A DNA stretch of 17,417 nucleotides from CAZNVG01 sp964576475 (GTDB taxonomy: Bacteria; Patescibacteriota; Saccharimonadia; Saccharimonadales; CAZNVG01), in the NCBI GenBank assembly GCA_964576475.1, contig CAZNVG010000023.1:1-17417 (forward strand), read 5' to 3'. Position 1 is the first letter of the stretch; each line of letters begins with the position of its first letter. Position numbers and translations under genes: made by a program. Below the pieces are notes generated by a model. The model was not told the origin of the DNA. It did no database searches and saw only the letters and a program-made list of their open reading frames with translations. This document shows, in pieces, positions 1 through 8,000 of this stretch.

Positions 1-43
1 GCTTCGCTTGTGGTTTTCTCTATCTATCCCGCTCATGATTACT

Positions 44-49
44 TATAAT
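44..49 (+). promoter_or_regulatory. Candidate -10 box (TATAAT) of the minor-pilin operon
   Basis: A perfect TATAAT stands 26 nt upstream of the TTG start of the first pilin gene. Transcription would begin near 56, just ahead of the AGGAAAGAG ribosome binding site at 60-68. No convincing -35 box is visible at 17 bp (TATCTA), so this may be a weak or chance match inside the end of an upstream gene. Two frames are open from base 1, one ending at 46-48 and one at 77-79. The second would overlap the TTG start by 4 nt, like the next junctions in the operon, but neither peptide is recognisable. Confidence 0.35.
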
Positions 50-75
50 GGGGTTATACAGGAAAGAGTGGGTAC

Positions 76-1635
76 TTGAGAATACGAAATCAAGCTGGTT
101 ACACCTTAGTTGAGCTGCTAGTCGCCATGGCGGTCTTGAGTATGATTGCCGGAAGTGTCTTGCTGCTTTATTCGGCATTAGTTTCTGGCACGATCACCAG
201 CAAACGTCGCGCCGTGGCGCTCGGACTGGCCACGAACCAGATGGAGTACTTAAAATCACTGCCATACAACAACCTTGCCATCGCGGGCGGTAGCATCCCG
301 GCAGCAAATCCGCTACCAGCCAGCTCGACACAAACACTTGATAATGTTGATTACACCGTGCGCTCTGATATCAACTACATAGATGATGCGTTTGATGGCT
401 GCGCCAACTACCCATCACAGCAGCTCAAAGAGCTATACTGTCGAAACTATCCGCCCCCAAGCAGCACTGTCGACTCAAACCCCGCAGATTATAAAGTTAT
501 ACATGTCGCGGTTTACGACAAAAATAACGCCAAGCTCGCAGACGTCGATACGCAGGTTGCCGCTCGAGTGGCTGAGACTGCGAGCACGACCGGTGCCTTA
601 TTCGTCAAAGTAATTGATGGCGACGGCAACAACGTCGATGGTGCTAGTGTGCATGTTACCAATTCGACCACCGCACCGGCTCTAGATGTAACAGATAGTA
701 CTGACAGCAACGGCGTGGCAATATTCTACGGTCTTACTCCAGACACGAATGGGTATGACTATGTAATCAACGCCTCGAAGAGTAACTATTCATCACTAAG
801 TACCATTGGCCCATCAGGCGTGCTACAAGCTACCTATCAGAGTCAGCAGGTGTTTACGCAACAGTCTTCCTTCTCGACACTTACTATCAAGCCGCAGAGC
901 GCCAATAGTCTCGTGCTTGAGACTACGGACACTTCTGGTAGCCCAATCGGTAATGCGAAGGTCTATTTAAAGGGTGGTTACAAGAAATACACCGACAGCG
1001 CCGACACATCCTACTACTACGACACCATGACACCAAGTGATACGAGACCACAAACCAATGGAGGTGGCATAGCGACGGTTTCCAATCTCGTACCGGGCGC
1101 TTATGTCGCATGCGGCGATAGCGGCAGCACTAGCTGTACAATTGGTGGCACTACCTATTATCTCGCTGCCGCCGTTCCCTACGGAGGCACCAATGCTTTC
1201 GGGTCGATAGTCGTACCTACCTATGACCCCCTATCACCCCCCACAACAACATTCAGTGAGGGCGGTGTGAATTACCTTCAGAAAGCCCGACTACTACTCA
1301 CAACACAGTCATCGCATCCAAGGATCTCTTCACTTGAACCACGAGAAGCAAGTTTGTCGACCTCCAATATGGGCGCGTTTGATTTCGTGATTACCGGACA
1401 TAACCTACCATGTAACGCAGTCGCCGCCAGCTGTGCGACAAGCGTTAAATTTACCCAAGGAGCGACAAACTATCCAGCCAGCTGCGTTGGCGATGCCAGT
1501 GGACTGCAACTTAACTGCACAGCAAACATGACAGGTGCAAGTGTCGGCCTGCTACCCATGAGTGTTACTGCTAACGGGTTTACATTTAACCTTCCGGGAT
1601 CGCCGCTACAAGGAGGGATGAATGTTACGCCGTAA
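76..1635 (+). CDS. PilV-like minor type IV pilin with Ig/CnaB-like domains
   Basis: Large 519-aa pseudopilin, probably part of the tip or priming complex of a type IV pilus. Residues 1-8 form a prepilin leader ending in AG; cleavage after Gly8 would leave Tyr9 at +1 and the conserved Glu13 at +5, followed by the hydrophobic helix (9-35). The TTG start at 76 is the only one that keeps this leader, and AGGAAAGAG at 60-68 is its ribosome binding site. After a short pilin-like head come two carboxypeptidase-regulatory/CnaB-like beta domains (about 172-245 and 268-370) and a C-terminal IPT/TIG-like domain (about 415-515). Scattered Cys pairs suggest disulfides outside the cell. The end overlaps the next pilin gene by 14 nt, so translation is probably coupled. 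The pilin N-terminus is certain; the domain names come from sequence pattern only, and an adhesion role is inferred. Confidence 0.85.
   Translation: MRIRNQAGYTLVELLVAMAVLSMIAGSVLLLYSALVSGTITSKRRAVALGLATNQMEYLKSLPYNNLAIAGGSIPAANPLPASSTQTLDNVDYTVRSDINYIDDAFDGCANYPSQQLKELYCRNYPPPSSTVDSNPADYKVIHVAVYDKNNAKLADVDTQVAARVAETASTTGALFVKVIDGDGNNVDGASVHVTNSTTAPALDVTDSTDSNGVAIFYGLTPDTNGYDYVINASKSNYSSLSTIGPSGVLQATYQSQQVFTQQSSFSTLTIKPQSANSLVLETTDTSGSPIGNAKVYLKGGYKKYTDSADTSYYYDTMTPSDTRPQTNGGGIATVSNLVPGAYVACGDSGSTSCTIGGTTYYLAAAVPYGGTNAFGSIVVPTYDPLSPPTTTFSEGGVNYLQKARLLLTTQSSHPRISSLEPREASLSTSNMGAFDFVITGHNLPCNAVAASCATSVKFTQGATNYPASCVGDASGLQLNCTANMTGASVGLLPMSVTANGFTFNLPGSPLQGGMNVTP
1611..1616 (+). promoter_or_regulatory. 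Strong Shine-Dalgarno AGGAGG for the second pilin gene
   Basis: AGGAGG lies inside the last codons of the first pilin gene, 5 nt before ATG 1622. It fixes the start at 1622 rather than the ATG at 1618, which is in the frame of the upstream gene. It contrasts with the many genes in this window that have no ribosome binding site. Confidence 0.8.
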
Positions 1636-2215
1636 CGAAGCTGGTTTCACAATAATCGAGCTGATGGTCTCCCTCACGATACTCGGTATCGTCAGTGGCG
1701 CAATCTACATGTTTTTTAACTCTTCATTTATAAGTTATTTGAACTTACAGGAGAATGCATCAGCCTTCACTGGGCTTGCATCACAGTCACAGCGAATCGC
1801 CAATGTCGTTCGTGGCTCAACCGATGTCATCAGCGCCGACGCGCAGGAACTGCAAATTTATTCGTATTTCTCACCCGGTGACGCCTATGTATCACTCGTT
1901 CGATACTACAAAAATCCAGAAGGCACACAACTCCTCGCTGATGTAACCCCCATGACCTCAAATCCTCCTGTTGGCACACCACTTACTAATCAAAAAACCA
2001 CCTATCGAATTATCGAAAACTTCAAGACAGCCAACACTCCCCTGTTTGAATATCTCGACTCTGCTGGCGCAAACCTCACCCTACCAATCACTGATTTATA
2101 CACAATAAAGGGCGTGCGCATAAACCTAGCCGTACCCGCAAAATCCCCCACACCGGACACCAAAACTTCCGTATCAGTCTCTGTCAGCCTACGTAATAGA
2201 AAGACAAACCTATGA
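1622..2215 (+). CDS. PilW/GspJ-like minor type IV pilin
   Basis: 197-aa pseudopilin. Residues 1-8 (MLRRNEAG) are a prepilin leader; cleavage after Gly8 gives Phe9 at +1 and Glu13 at +5, followed by a hydrophobic helix to about residue 34. The remainder is a compact mixed alpha/beta domain ending in a predicted beta strand (VSVSVSLRNR), the pattern of PilW/GspJ minor pilins. The gene overlaps its upstream neighbour by 14 nt and its downstream one by 4 nt (ATGA), so the three pilins should be made in a fixed ratio. The prepilin peptidase that processes them is not in this window. The pilin identity is clear from the leader; the PilW/GspJ assignment rests on gene order and size. Confidence 0.85.
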   Translation: MLRRNEAGFTIIELMVSLTILGIVSGAIYMFFNSSFISYLNLQENASAFTGLASQSQRIANVVRGSTDVISADAQELQIYSYFSPGDAYVSLVRYYKNPEGTQLLADVTPMTSNPPVGTPLTNQKTTYRIIENFKTANTPLFEYLDSAGANLTLPITDLYTIKGVRINLAVPAKSPTPDTKTSVSVSVSLRNRKTNL

Positions 2216-3798
2216 GACGCTTCCCTCGTATAAAAGGACAACAGGACGGCTTCGCCATGATCCTCGTGCTAAGTACTATTGTCGTCTTTACTATTCTATT
2301 TGTAGCAGTGGCAACCGTAGTAGGCACAAACTACACGGTCGTCGGCAACAACAACAAATCTCAAAAAGCATTTAACATCGCCGAGGCGGGCATCAACTAT
2401 TACTTGTGGCACCTAAGTCACAACCCTACAGACTTTAAGGACGGCAAAACAACTCCTGCCACACCGGACCCGACACTCGGCTATGGCCCTTACGTGCACG
2501 ACTACATCGATAACGATGCCAAAAAGACAGGCACGTATACCTTATGGATTAATCCTGTGAACAACGGTTCATCGGTCATAAAGGTTCGTGCTATCGGGCG
2601 CGAAGACAAGTCAGGAATTACCCGAACCATTGAAGCACAAATTGGCGCTCCATCGTTTGCCAGCTATGCCGTCGTTTCCGACACTGCTTTGTGGTTTGGC
2701 AATAACGAGTCTGCTAGCGGTCCCGTGCACTCCAACCAAGGTGTCCGTATGGATGGCGCCAGCACGAGTGATGTAACAAGCTCAAATGCGACCTACGTAC
2801 CACCAAGCAACCTTGGTGGCAATGGATCAACTAGTCGGCCAGGAGTGTGGTGCAACTCAAGCGTCATTAGCCCAGTAAACTGCAATACAAGAAACAAAAC
2901 TGACTGGCGTTTTCCAGCGCCAAGCGTAGATTTCAACCAAGTGTCTGCCGATCTGTGTTCGATGAAGAAAACTGCTTTCTTATCAGATGCGAGCACTAGC
3001 TCGCTGGCAGGCCAGTCAAACGCCTGTTCACAAGTACCCAATACACGAACCAGCTCATACTTGCCACAACGAGCTACAAACGGAAGCTACAACCAATCCC
3101 GCGGTTATCTCGTGCAGTTAAACCCCAATGGAACGTATGACTTGTTCAATGTGAACGGTGAGAGTGACCGTCTTACACCATACACGAGCGCCCTAACGCT
3201 TCAGTCGGTAGTCACCGGCGTGGCGATACCAAGTTCTGGGGTGATTTTTGCCGAGGATAACGTATGGGTTCGATCAAACCCGACATTTAGCGGTCGAGTT
3301 ACTATCGCAGCAGGACGACTCGCTACAAACAACACGGCGGACATTATAATTGCCGATGACATTGTGTACGGCACCAAGTCGGGGGCAGACGCAATTGGTC
3401 TCGTTGCAGAAGATTCAGTCATCCTTGCCCCCTATGCCCCACCAACAACCAGTAGTTTCACATTCGAAGTGGACGCTGCAGTTATCGCGCAGGCTGGCCC
3501 CGTAAGTTATCCAAGCACATACCGAAGCGTCAGTACCTGTACGCGTGGTTGGGTCGGTGCAAATCAACAGTTTAACTTCTATGGCTCAGTAGCAACTCGC
3601 CAGATATGGACATGGACAATCCAAAGAGGCAGCTCCTGTGGAGATTCCGTTCGAAACTCGGCAGGAAATTACATATCAGGCGTCGACCACAACAGCACCC
3701 AATACGACTACAATCTGCTTTATGGACCCCCACCAAGCTTCCCGACAACAAGCAGCTACAACATACTCGGCTGGCGAGAAGTGTTAGCGCATCCGTGA
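2212..3798 (+). CDS. PilX-like minor pilin with DUF4900-like ectodomain
   Basis: 528-aa protein with an N-terminal membrane helix (about 13-38) preceded by QDG. The position matching +5 is Leu, not Glu, as is common in PilX/GspK-type proteins. The motif SQKAFNIAEAGINYYL right after the helix is typical of PilX N-termini. The large ectodomain has a stretch with FGNNESASGPVHSNQGVRMDG, close to the G-P-V-H-x-N pattern of DUF4900 and related PilX proteins. Later come beta-rich segments (IIIADDIVYG, LVAEDSVILAPYA) that suggest a repetitive beta fold, and six or more cysteines likely to form disulfides. It starts on an ATGA overlap with the PilW-like gene and is the last gene of the operon. The role as a minor pilin is well supported; the DUF4900 relation is from memory of the pattern. 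Confidence 0.82.
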   Translation: MRRFPRIKGQQDGFAMILVLSTIVVFTILFVAVATVVGTNYTVVGNNNKSQKAFNIAEAGINYYLWHLSHNPTDFKDGKTTPATPDPTLGYGPYVHDYIDNDAKKTGTYTLWINPVNNGSSVIKVRAIGREDKSGITRTIEAQIGAPSFASYAVVSDTALWFGNNESASGPVHSNQGVRMDGASTSDVTSSNATYVPPSNLGGNGSTSRPGVWCNSSVISPVNCNTRNKTDWRFPAPSVDFNQVSADLCSMKKTAFLSDASTSSLAGQSNACSQVPNTRTSSYLPQRATNGSYNQSRGYLVQLNPNGTYDLFNVNGESDRLTPYTSALTLQSVVTGVAIPSSGVIFAEDNVWVRSNPTFSGRVTIAAGRLATNNTADIIIADDIVYGTKSGADAIGLVAEDSVILAPYAPPTTSSFTFEVDAAVIAQAGPVSYPSTYRSVSTCTRGWVGANQQFNFYGSVATRQIWTWTIQRGSSCGDSVRNSAGNYISGVDHNSTQYDYNLLYGPPPSFPTTSSYNILGWREVLAHP

Positions 3799-3839
3799 CT
3801 TTATTACCATGAGCAATTTTGTATTAAACATTGTTATGT

Positions 3840-3845
3840 AATACT
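3840..3845 (+). promoter_or_regulatory. -10 box (AATACT) placed for leaderless transcription
   Basis: AATACT ends 6 nt before the ATG at 3852, so the usual start 7 nt downstream of the -10 falls on the A of ATG. A weak -35 (TTGTAT at 3819-3824, 15 bp spacer) lies upstream. There is no Shine-Dalgarno sequence. The same geometry recurs at 6746, 16750, 16819 and 17303. Confidence 0.55.
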
Positions 3846-3851
3846 GTTTTC

Positions 3852-4709
3852 ATGAAATTAATAGATCGCCCACCTGTAGTTCTCGAAGATTATCAACAAG
3901 TAGACGAATTGTACGACTGGTACGACCAACATGAGCCCAGTCGCCCATTGACGCGCATTGGACATGCACTTTTCTCACATGTATTCCCCATGGATATACA
4001 GATCCAGCAAAAAGACGAAGACTCGCTCGTCTCACTACTACAGGATGGCACCAGTCTGTTTTTGCTTCCTAACCATCGAAATTTTCTTGATCAGTATTTG
4101 CTCGCATCGCTCGCAGAGGACTACGAGCCATTCCATGACCTTCGAGGTCGCACAAAGATCCTTGCGAAGGGCCCACTATTTAATCCGCCACTCCGTCGCT
4201 ACGGCGTCGACGAGATGGGATCCATTCCTGTCATACGGATGAAAGATATCGCCAAACCCGGCGAAGTGGTCAGTGAGGAAAAGCGAGCCTTGCAACAACA
4301 CGGCGTCAAACGCGCTAATCAAACAATGGCGAAGAATTTGGATAGAGGCAATCACGGCGTTTCCTATACGGAGGGAGAGCGTAAAGAAGCATCGGACCCT
4401 AGAGTCGTGCAAGATTTGAAAAATGGCATTTGGGATATTTATACGGAGTTAGATCCTCATACCAATATAGCCTTCGTGCCCCTTGGTGCCGCCTACCCGA
4501 GAAATGAAGCCGCCAAAAAAACTGGTAGCAAACTTGATAGAACTAAGGATATCGGGCGTTTCATACTCGCTAACCGCCATCCCGTTTTGGCAATCGGCGA
4601 ACCTATTGTGCAGCGGTTCGAAGACGCCGACGAGATGCTCAGTGCATTTCGCCGAGGAATGCAGCTGGCAGTTGACCACGCCTTCGCAGTCGCAGACGCA
4701 AAAGCGTAA
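3852..4709 (+). CDS. PlsC-like 1-acyl-glycerol-3-phosphate acyltransferase
   Basis: 285-aa member of the LPLAT/PlsC glycerolipid acyltransferase superfamily, which transfers an acyl chain to lysophosphatidate or a related lipid at the membrane. Family motif I is visible as NHRNFLD (His75 and Asp80, the catalytic HX4D pair). A glycerol-phosphate binding block follows as TEGER (174-177, in place of the usual PEGTR), and FVPLGAAYP near 208-216 matches the VP motif. There is no clear membrane span, so it is probably peripheral. ATG 3852 is preferred over TTG 3831 because the promoter -10 covers the extra codons. It ends immediately against the converging gene (TAA at 4707-4709, opposing stop at 4710). 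Episymbiotic CPR bacteria usually lack fatty-acid synthesis, so host-derived acyl groups are a plausible substrate (inference). Confidence 0.82.
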   Translation: MKLIDRPPVVLEDYQQVDELYDWYDQHEPSRPLTRIGHALFSHVFPMDIQIQQKDEDSLVSLLQDGTSLFLLPNHRNFLDQYLLASLAEDYEPFHDLRGRTKILAKGPLFNPPLRRYGVDEMGSIPVIRMKDIAKPGEVVSEEKRALQQHGVKRANQTMAKNLDRGNHGVSYTEGERKEASDPRVVQDLKNGIWDIYTELDPHTNIAFVPLGAAYPRNEAAKKTGSKLDRTKDIGRFILANRHPVLAIGEPIVQRFEDADEMLSAFRRGMQLAVDHAFAVADAKA

Positions 4710-5929
4710 TTAATTCTCACTGAGATGTATATTCGGTGGTATGTAGGTTGAAATCAACTCGGCATACTCTGCGATACCTGCTCGTGCACGATCTCTGCTT
4801 TCAACTATTCCCTGAATCAATTCTTCTTCACCCGGCTCACCACTGAAGCCTCCAAAAGGCAGCGGTCCTAAATCAGGATTATTTCGATGGCGTACATATT
4901 CAGATAACAGTTTATGAAGAACTGGGTCGATATTTGCGATTTGCTCCTGCCAAGCTTTCGATTGCACTGACTCCACAGAACCGGGAGCGGCTACTTTATC
5001 TATAACCGATATCCGTTTCTGCCACCGCTCTAGATCAAACAGTCGGAATGGCATAGGGTTTAATCCAAACTCAACAGCAGCATGTGCGACGGAGTAAGAA
5101 TGTAGGCCGCGCTTGCGTGTATCAGGTAGATCCTCTGCCAGCTGGCTCGATACTTTTTCGCAAAATGCCGCTGCAGATTCTTGCGTACTTACATACTCAA
5201 GCAGCGTACCTGATGGCACAAACGGAGCACGCTGCAAATGAGCGAGCACATGTTCTCTCCGCGCCTGGTATGGGAATAAAGACTCGATCGTCTCCTCGCC
5301 TAGTGACTCAGATACTTCGTGCCAAACATGTTCGTGTTCTGCTCCATTGAGGACATTGTCAAACACAAGCTTTAGACTCTCGTGCGCAACCTCACGACCA
5401 CCCATCGCCATAGTATCGAGCTTGCCATCTGGCGCATACACACTAAGTAGTCGCGGATTCTGCAAAATATGCGCACCGATTTTCTCTGGGCTGCTGAGTG
5501 ATGATGCAAGATACAGCATTGTTTTCANNNNNNNNNNNNNNNNNNNNNNNNNNNNNNNNNNNNNNNNNNNNNNNNNNNNNNNNNNNNNNNNNNNNNNNNN
5601 NNNNNNNNNNNNNNNNNNNNNNNNNNNAAACTCGCACAATCTATACGAATCAACTCACTCAAATCAGCTTCATCAACTTCTGGGTACAAATGCCGAAACA
5701 CTGCCATAGCTGGCTCGTTGTTTTCAACCCAACCCATGCCAATTTTGTACATGAACCCATCTTCTGAATCGGTGTGGATTGATACCGTGCTTAAAAACTC
5801 ATTCAATACTATCGACGTTCGGCCGTAAACCTCGCAAGATGATGTAGTCAGTTCGACGAGCGCTATAAGCTGTTGTTGCTCTAGAGGGCTTGTTGTCTGC
5901 CGTTCGCTCAGCTGTTCACCGTGACTCAT
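4710..5929 (-). CDS. Unrecognised protein, interrupted by an assembly gap
   Basis: About 100 residues are readable before the gap and about 271 after it. The gap is exactly 100 Ns, so its true length and the frame across it are unknown; one gene is the simplest reading, but two are possible. The start is ATG 5929, because GGGGG 5 nt upstream is a good ribosome binding site; an upstream ATG at 5983 lies inside the promoter. The visible parts are acidic, soluble and mostly helical, with no signal peptide, no membrane segment and no motif I recognise. There are features such as HSYSVAHAAVEFGLNPMPF and a C-terminal helix rich in Glu and Arg. The gene follows the TIM-barrel gene by 64 nt on the same strand, and has its own promoter candidate in that space. 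Confidence 0.6.
5528..5627. other. Assembly gap of 100 Ns
   Basis: The run is exactly 100 Ns, a standard scaffold placeholder of unknown true length. It falls inside the unrecognised gene at 4710-5929. Confidence 0.99.
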
Positions 5930-5953
5930 GCAACCCCCTTTTTTTTCACTCTC

Positions 5954-5983
5954 ATCATAACTTTTAAGGGAGTCAAGAGGCAA
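5954..5983 (-). promoter_or_regulatory. Sigma70-like promoter of the unrecognised gene
   Basis: On the minus strand, TTGCCT (5983-5978) and TATGAT (5959-5954) are 18 bp apart. Transcription would start near 5947 and give an 18-nt leader containing the GGGGG ribosome binding site. Confidence 0.5.
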
Positions 5984-5993
5984 GTGAAAACGA

Positions 5994-6680
5994 CTATAAC
6001 TCGTGTGCAGCGGCGATCAATTCCCGTAACTTTACCTGATCAAAAATTCCAGAACTTTTGAAAGTTTCGACACTAGTTGAAACAAGTAGTTTATCGAGTG
6101 AACCTGCATAGTCGGCAATGTTTTCTAACGAAATTCCACTGGCTACCGCAAGCGGTTTTTCGGCAATAGCCTGTTTCATTGCAGCAATTTTGAGAGGGTG
6201 CGGTGGATATCCGGTGCCTTTACCGCTCGTCGTAACAACATCTACACACGAAGCATATCGAGCAGCCAGTATGGCAGCTTCCTCAGGATCGTCTGTGTAT
6301 GCGTCTGTATTTTTGAATGCAATACCGCCTAGATAGCAAATCGTCGCGAGTCCCTGATCGCTCTTGCGATAGGACTCAACTTCAGCCGCACCACGAACTG
6401 CATTATCAACCCATAAAGCGTTTGGATGCCTTGAAGTGCTGAGAGATTTAGTCATTTCAAAAGCAGAAAGTGCATCAGCGGCCTGCAAAAAGTTAAGCCC
6501 CACGAACGCTTCTGGATACGTAGCAACAACTCTGTTAAAAGCAGCTACTAGATTATCTGGCTCAAACGACCGATGGTCTATCAGATACACGCCGTCTGCG
6601 CCCTCAGAAAGAGCCACACCGGCCTGATCTACTACCTGGTGCGCATCGTTGTAATGGACGACGGGATATATTTCAATCAT
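5994..6680 (-). CDS. Predicted TIM-barrel protein, BtpA-like
   Basis: 228-aa soluble protein with the alternating strand/helix pattern of a (beta/alpha)8 barrel: strands such as GVYLID, AFVGLNF, ALWVDN, ATICYLGGIAF, VDVVTTSG, PLAVASGI and KLLVSTSV each precede a helix. The segment TSGKGTGYPPHPLKIAAMK followed by VASGISLENI and a final VSTS resembles the phosphate-binding face of BtpA/SgcQ-like barrels and other phosphate-binding TIM barrels. The substrate is unknown. It is transcribed divergently from murB with 77 bp between starts; the promoter is the best sigma70 match in the window and leaves a leader of about 2 nt. The fold is well supported; the BtpA link is tentative. Confidence 0.6.
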   Translation of the reverse strand: MIEIYPVVHYNDAHQVVDQAGVALSEGADGVYLIDHRSFEPDNLVAAFNRVVATYPEAFVGLNFLQAADALSAFEMTKSLSTSRHPNALWVDNAVRGAAEVESYRKSDQGLATICYLGGIAFKNTDAYTDDPEEAAILAARYASCVDVVTTSGKGTGYPPHPLKIAAMKQAIAEKPLAVASGISLENIADYAGSLDKLLVSTSVETFKSSGIFDQVKLRELIAAAHEL

Positions 6681-6688
6681 CTCTATGT

Positions 6689-6717
6689 ATTAGACCGCAA
6701 GCCAATAGGATTTGCAA
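6689..6717 (-). promoter_or_regulatory. Sigma70 promoter of the TIM-barrel gene
   Basis: On the minus strand, TTGCAA (6717-6712) and TCTAAT (6694-6689) are separated by exactly 17 bp. The predicted start at about 6682 is only 2 nt before ATG 6680, so the mRNA is nearly leaderless. Confidence 0.65.
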
Positions 6718-6745
6718 ACTAGAGTCTTCTTTTTTGGCATATCTG

Positions 6746-6751
6746 TATACT
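6746..6751 (+). promoter_or_regulatory. -10 box (TATACT) of murB, leaderless geometry
   Basis: TATACT ends 6 nt before ATG 6758, placing the expected transcription start on the A of ATG. The -35 region is poor, and no ribosome binding site could fit in such a transcript. The box supports ATG 6758 over the in-frame TTG at 6734, which lies upstream of the promoter. Confidence 0.6.
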
Positions 6752-6757
6752 GAAGCT

Positions 6758-7789
6758 ATGAATATTCGCGAAAACGTACCGCTCAGCGACCATACAACAA
6801 TGCGTCTGGGCGGACCAGCGCACTATCTCACAGAGATTACGAGCGAGGACCAAATAGCCGAAGCAATTTCGTTCGCTAACGAAAAGGGTGTCGAATTCGT
6901 TGTAATTGGCGACGGCTCAAACGTCGTATGGACGGACGAGGGCTACAATGGACTTGTTATCGTTAATAAACTCACTGGCTTCGACGTTGACGATACAGAT
7001 CCTCAGTTTGCCTATGTTCACGCAGCCGCTGGAGAAAACTGGGATTCGGTGGTAGAGCGCTCTGTAGAGCTTGGTCTCACGGGAATTGAGAGTCTTAGCC
7101 TTGTGCCAGGCACTTGTGGAGCTGCGCCTATTCAGAACATAGGAGCATATGGACAAGAGGTTGCCGACACAATTCATGAAGTACACCTATATGACACCCA
7201 GGATGGTGCATTTGAAAGCTTCGAGAAAGAAGCGTGTAACTTCAGCTATCGTCATAGTATTTTCAACACTAGCGCAAAAGGGCGATACATTATCACTGGA
7301 ATCACTCTCAAGTTATTTAAATCTCGACCTACACCACCGTTTTACCGAGATGTTGAAGCATATCTGAGCGAGCACGACATACTTGGCCCGACGCCACAAC
7401 AGCTTCGAGAGGCAGTCATAGCTATACGCACACTTAAATTGCCAGATCCGCAAGTCGTGGCAAATAATGGCTCATTTTTTCACAACCCGATCGTGGAGCC
7501 TGAAGTGGCGCGCCAACTACTAGCAACCTATCCCGAACTACCGAACTGGGAGATGAACGACGGAAGGTTCAAGCTATCCGCCGCTTGGCTCATTGAATCT
7601 GCAGGATTTCCTAAGGGATATGAGGACCATGAAACTGGCATGGCAAACTGGAAGAATCAGGCATTGGTGCTCGTTAACGAGAAGGCGCATTCTGCAAATG
7701 ATCTCTTTACTTTTAGGGATAAAATCATCGCTGCCGTTCATGACAAGTTCGGCCTAAGCCTCAATCAAGAGCCAGAAATTATCACGTAG
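6758..7789 (+). CDS. murB: UDP-N-acetylenolpyruvoylglucosamine reductase (MurB, type I)
   Basis: FAD- and NADPH-dependent enzyme that reduces UDP-GlcNAc-enolpyruvate to UDP-MurNAc in the cytoplasm, the second step of peptidoglycan precursor synthesis; it follows MurA, whose gene is at 10298. The 343-aa length matches the Escherichia coli type I enzyme (342 aa). The FAD-binding half contains GDGSNVV and the block LVPGTCGAAPIQNIGAYGQE. The substrate half has the type I YRHSIF segment, NNGSFFHNP with the catalytic Ser239, and LNQEPEII with Glu340 in the position of E. coli Glu325. All key residues are present, so it should be active. It stands alone rather than in a mur cluster, and its start is set by the promoter geometry. 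Confidence 0.95.
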   Translation: MNIRENVPLSDHTTMRLGGPAHYLTEITSEDQIAEAISFANEKGVEFVVIGDGSNVVWTDEGYNGLVIVNKLTGFDVDDTDPQFAYVHAAAGENWDSVVERSVELGLTGIESLSLVPGTCGAAPIQNIGAYGQEVADTIHEVHLYDTQDGAFESFEKEACNFSYRHSIFNTSAKGRYIITGITLKLFKSRPTPPFYRDVEAYLSEHDILGPTPQQLREAVIAIRTLKLPDPQVVANNGSFFHNPIVEPEVARQLLATYPELPNWEMNDGRFKLSAAWLIESAGFPKGYEDHETGMANWKNQALVLVNEKAHSANDLFTFRDKIIAAVHDKFGLSLNQEPEIIT

Positions 7790-7805
7790 TTTTGCAACTA
7801 GATAC

Positions 7806-7834
7806 ATGACGTTATTGCGCTGAGGATGTATACT
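7806..7834 (+). promoter_or_regulatory. Promoter of the candidate small RNA
   Basis: ATGACG (7806-7811, four of six bases matching TTGACA) and TATACT (7829-7834) are exactly 17 bp apart. The predicted start is G7841, which is also the first base of the closing stem of the RNA. Confidence 0.65.
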
Positions 7835-7840
7835 GCTAGT

Positions 7841-7998
7841 GGCGGACCTTAAAGATTATCTGGTTATTAGATTTTTGAGGTGATGCAATATCCTGTTTGG
7901 ACGTAGTCCAAGCTATGAGCGACACCACTCTAGCGTTTCGCAGAGTTAATCTGATGGGTCTGCCAATCAAGTACGAGCTGAGAAATCGGCTCGTTTTT
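7841..7998 (+). ncRNA. Candidate rod-shaped small RNA, 6S-like in architecture
   Basis: About 158 nt between a good promoter and an intrinsic terminator, with no plausible open reading frame and no gene downstream on this strand to be its leader. The ends pair: GGCGGACC (7841-7848) with GGTCTGCC (7957-7964), then AGATTA (7853-7858) with TAATCT (7947-7952), then TCTG (7859-7862) with CAGA (7941-7944). An internal loop (7863-7867 opposite 7933-7940), further short helices and an apical hairpin GTTTGGAC-GTA-GTCCAAGC (7895-7913) follow. A long interrupted hairpin with a central bubble is the architecture of 6S RNA, the sigma70 RNA polymerase regulator. I see no SRP, tmRNA or RNase P signature. 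The structure was read by eye; 6S identity is a hypothesis. Confidence 0.6.
7974..7998 (+). terminator. Intrinsic terminator of the candidate small RNA
   Basis: CGAGCTG (7974-7980) pairs with CGGCTCG (7987-7993) around the loop AGAAAT and is followed by five Ts. It reads in the plus direction; the minus strand has no matching T tract, so it does not serve the gene at 8001-8693. Confidence 0.75.
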
Positions 7999-8000
7999 GA

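Noticed and set aside
1..79. Possible 3' end of a gene upstream of the pilin operon
   Set aside because: Two different frames are open from base 1 (stops at 46-48 and 77-79). With at most 25 codons and no recognisable sequence, neither can be chosen with confidence.
3831..3851. TTG start giving seven extra residues on the acyltransferase
   Set aside because: These codons coincide with the -10 box, have no ribosome binding site, and the ATG at 3852 fits the recurring promoter-to-ATG spacing.
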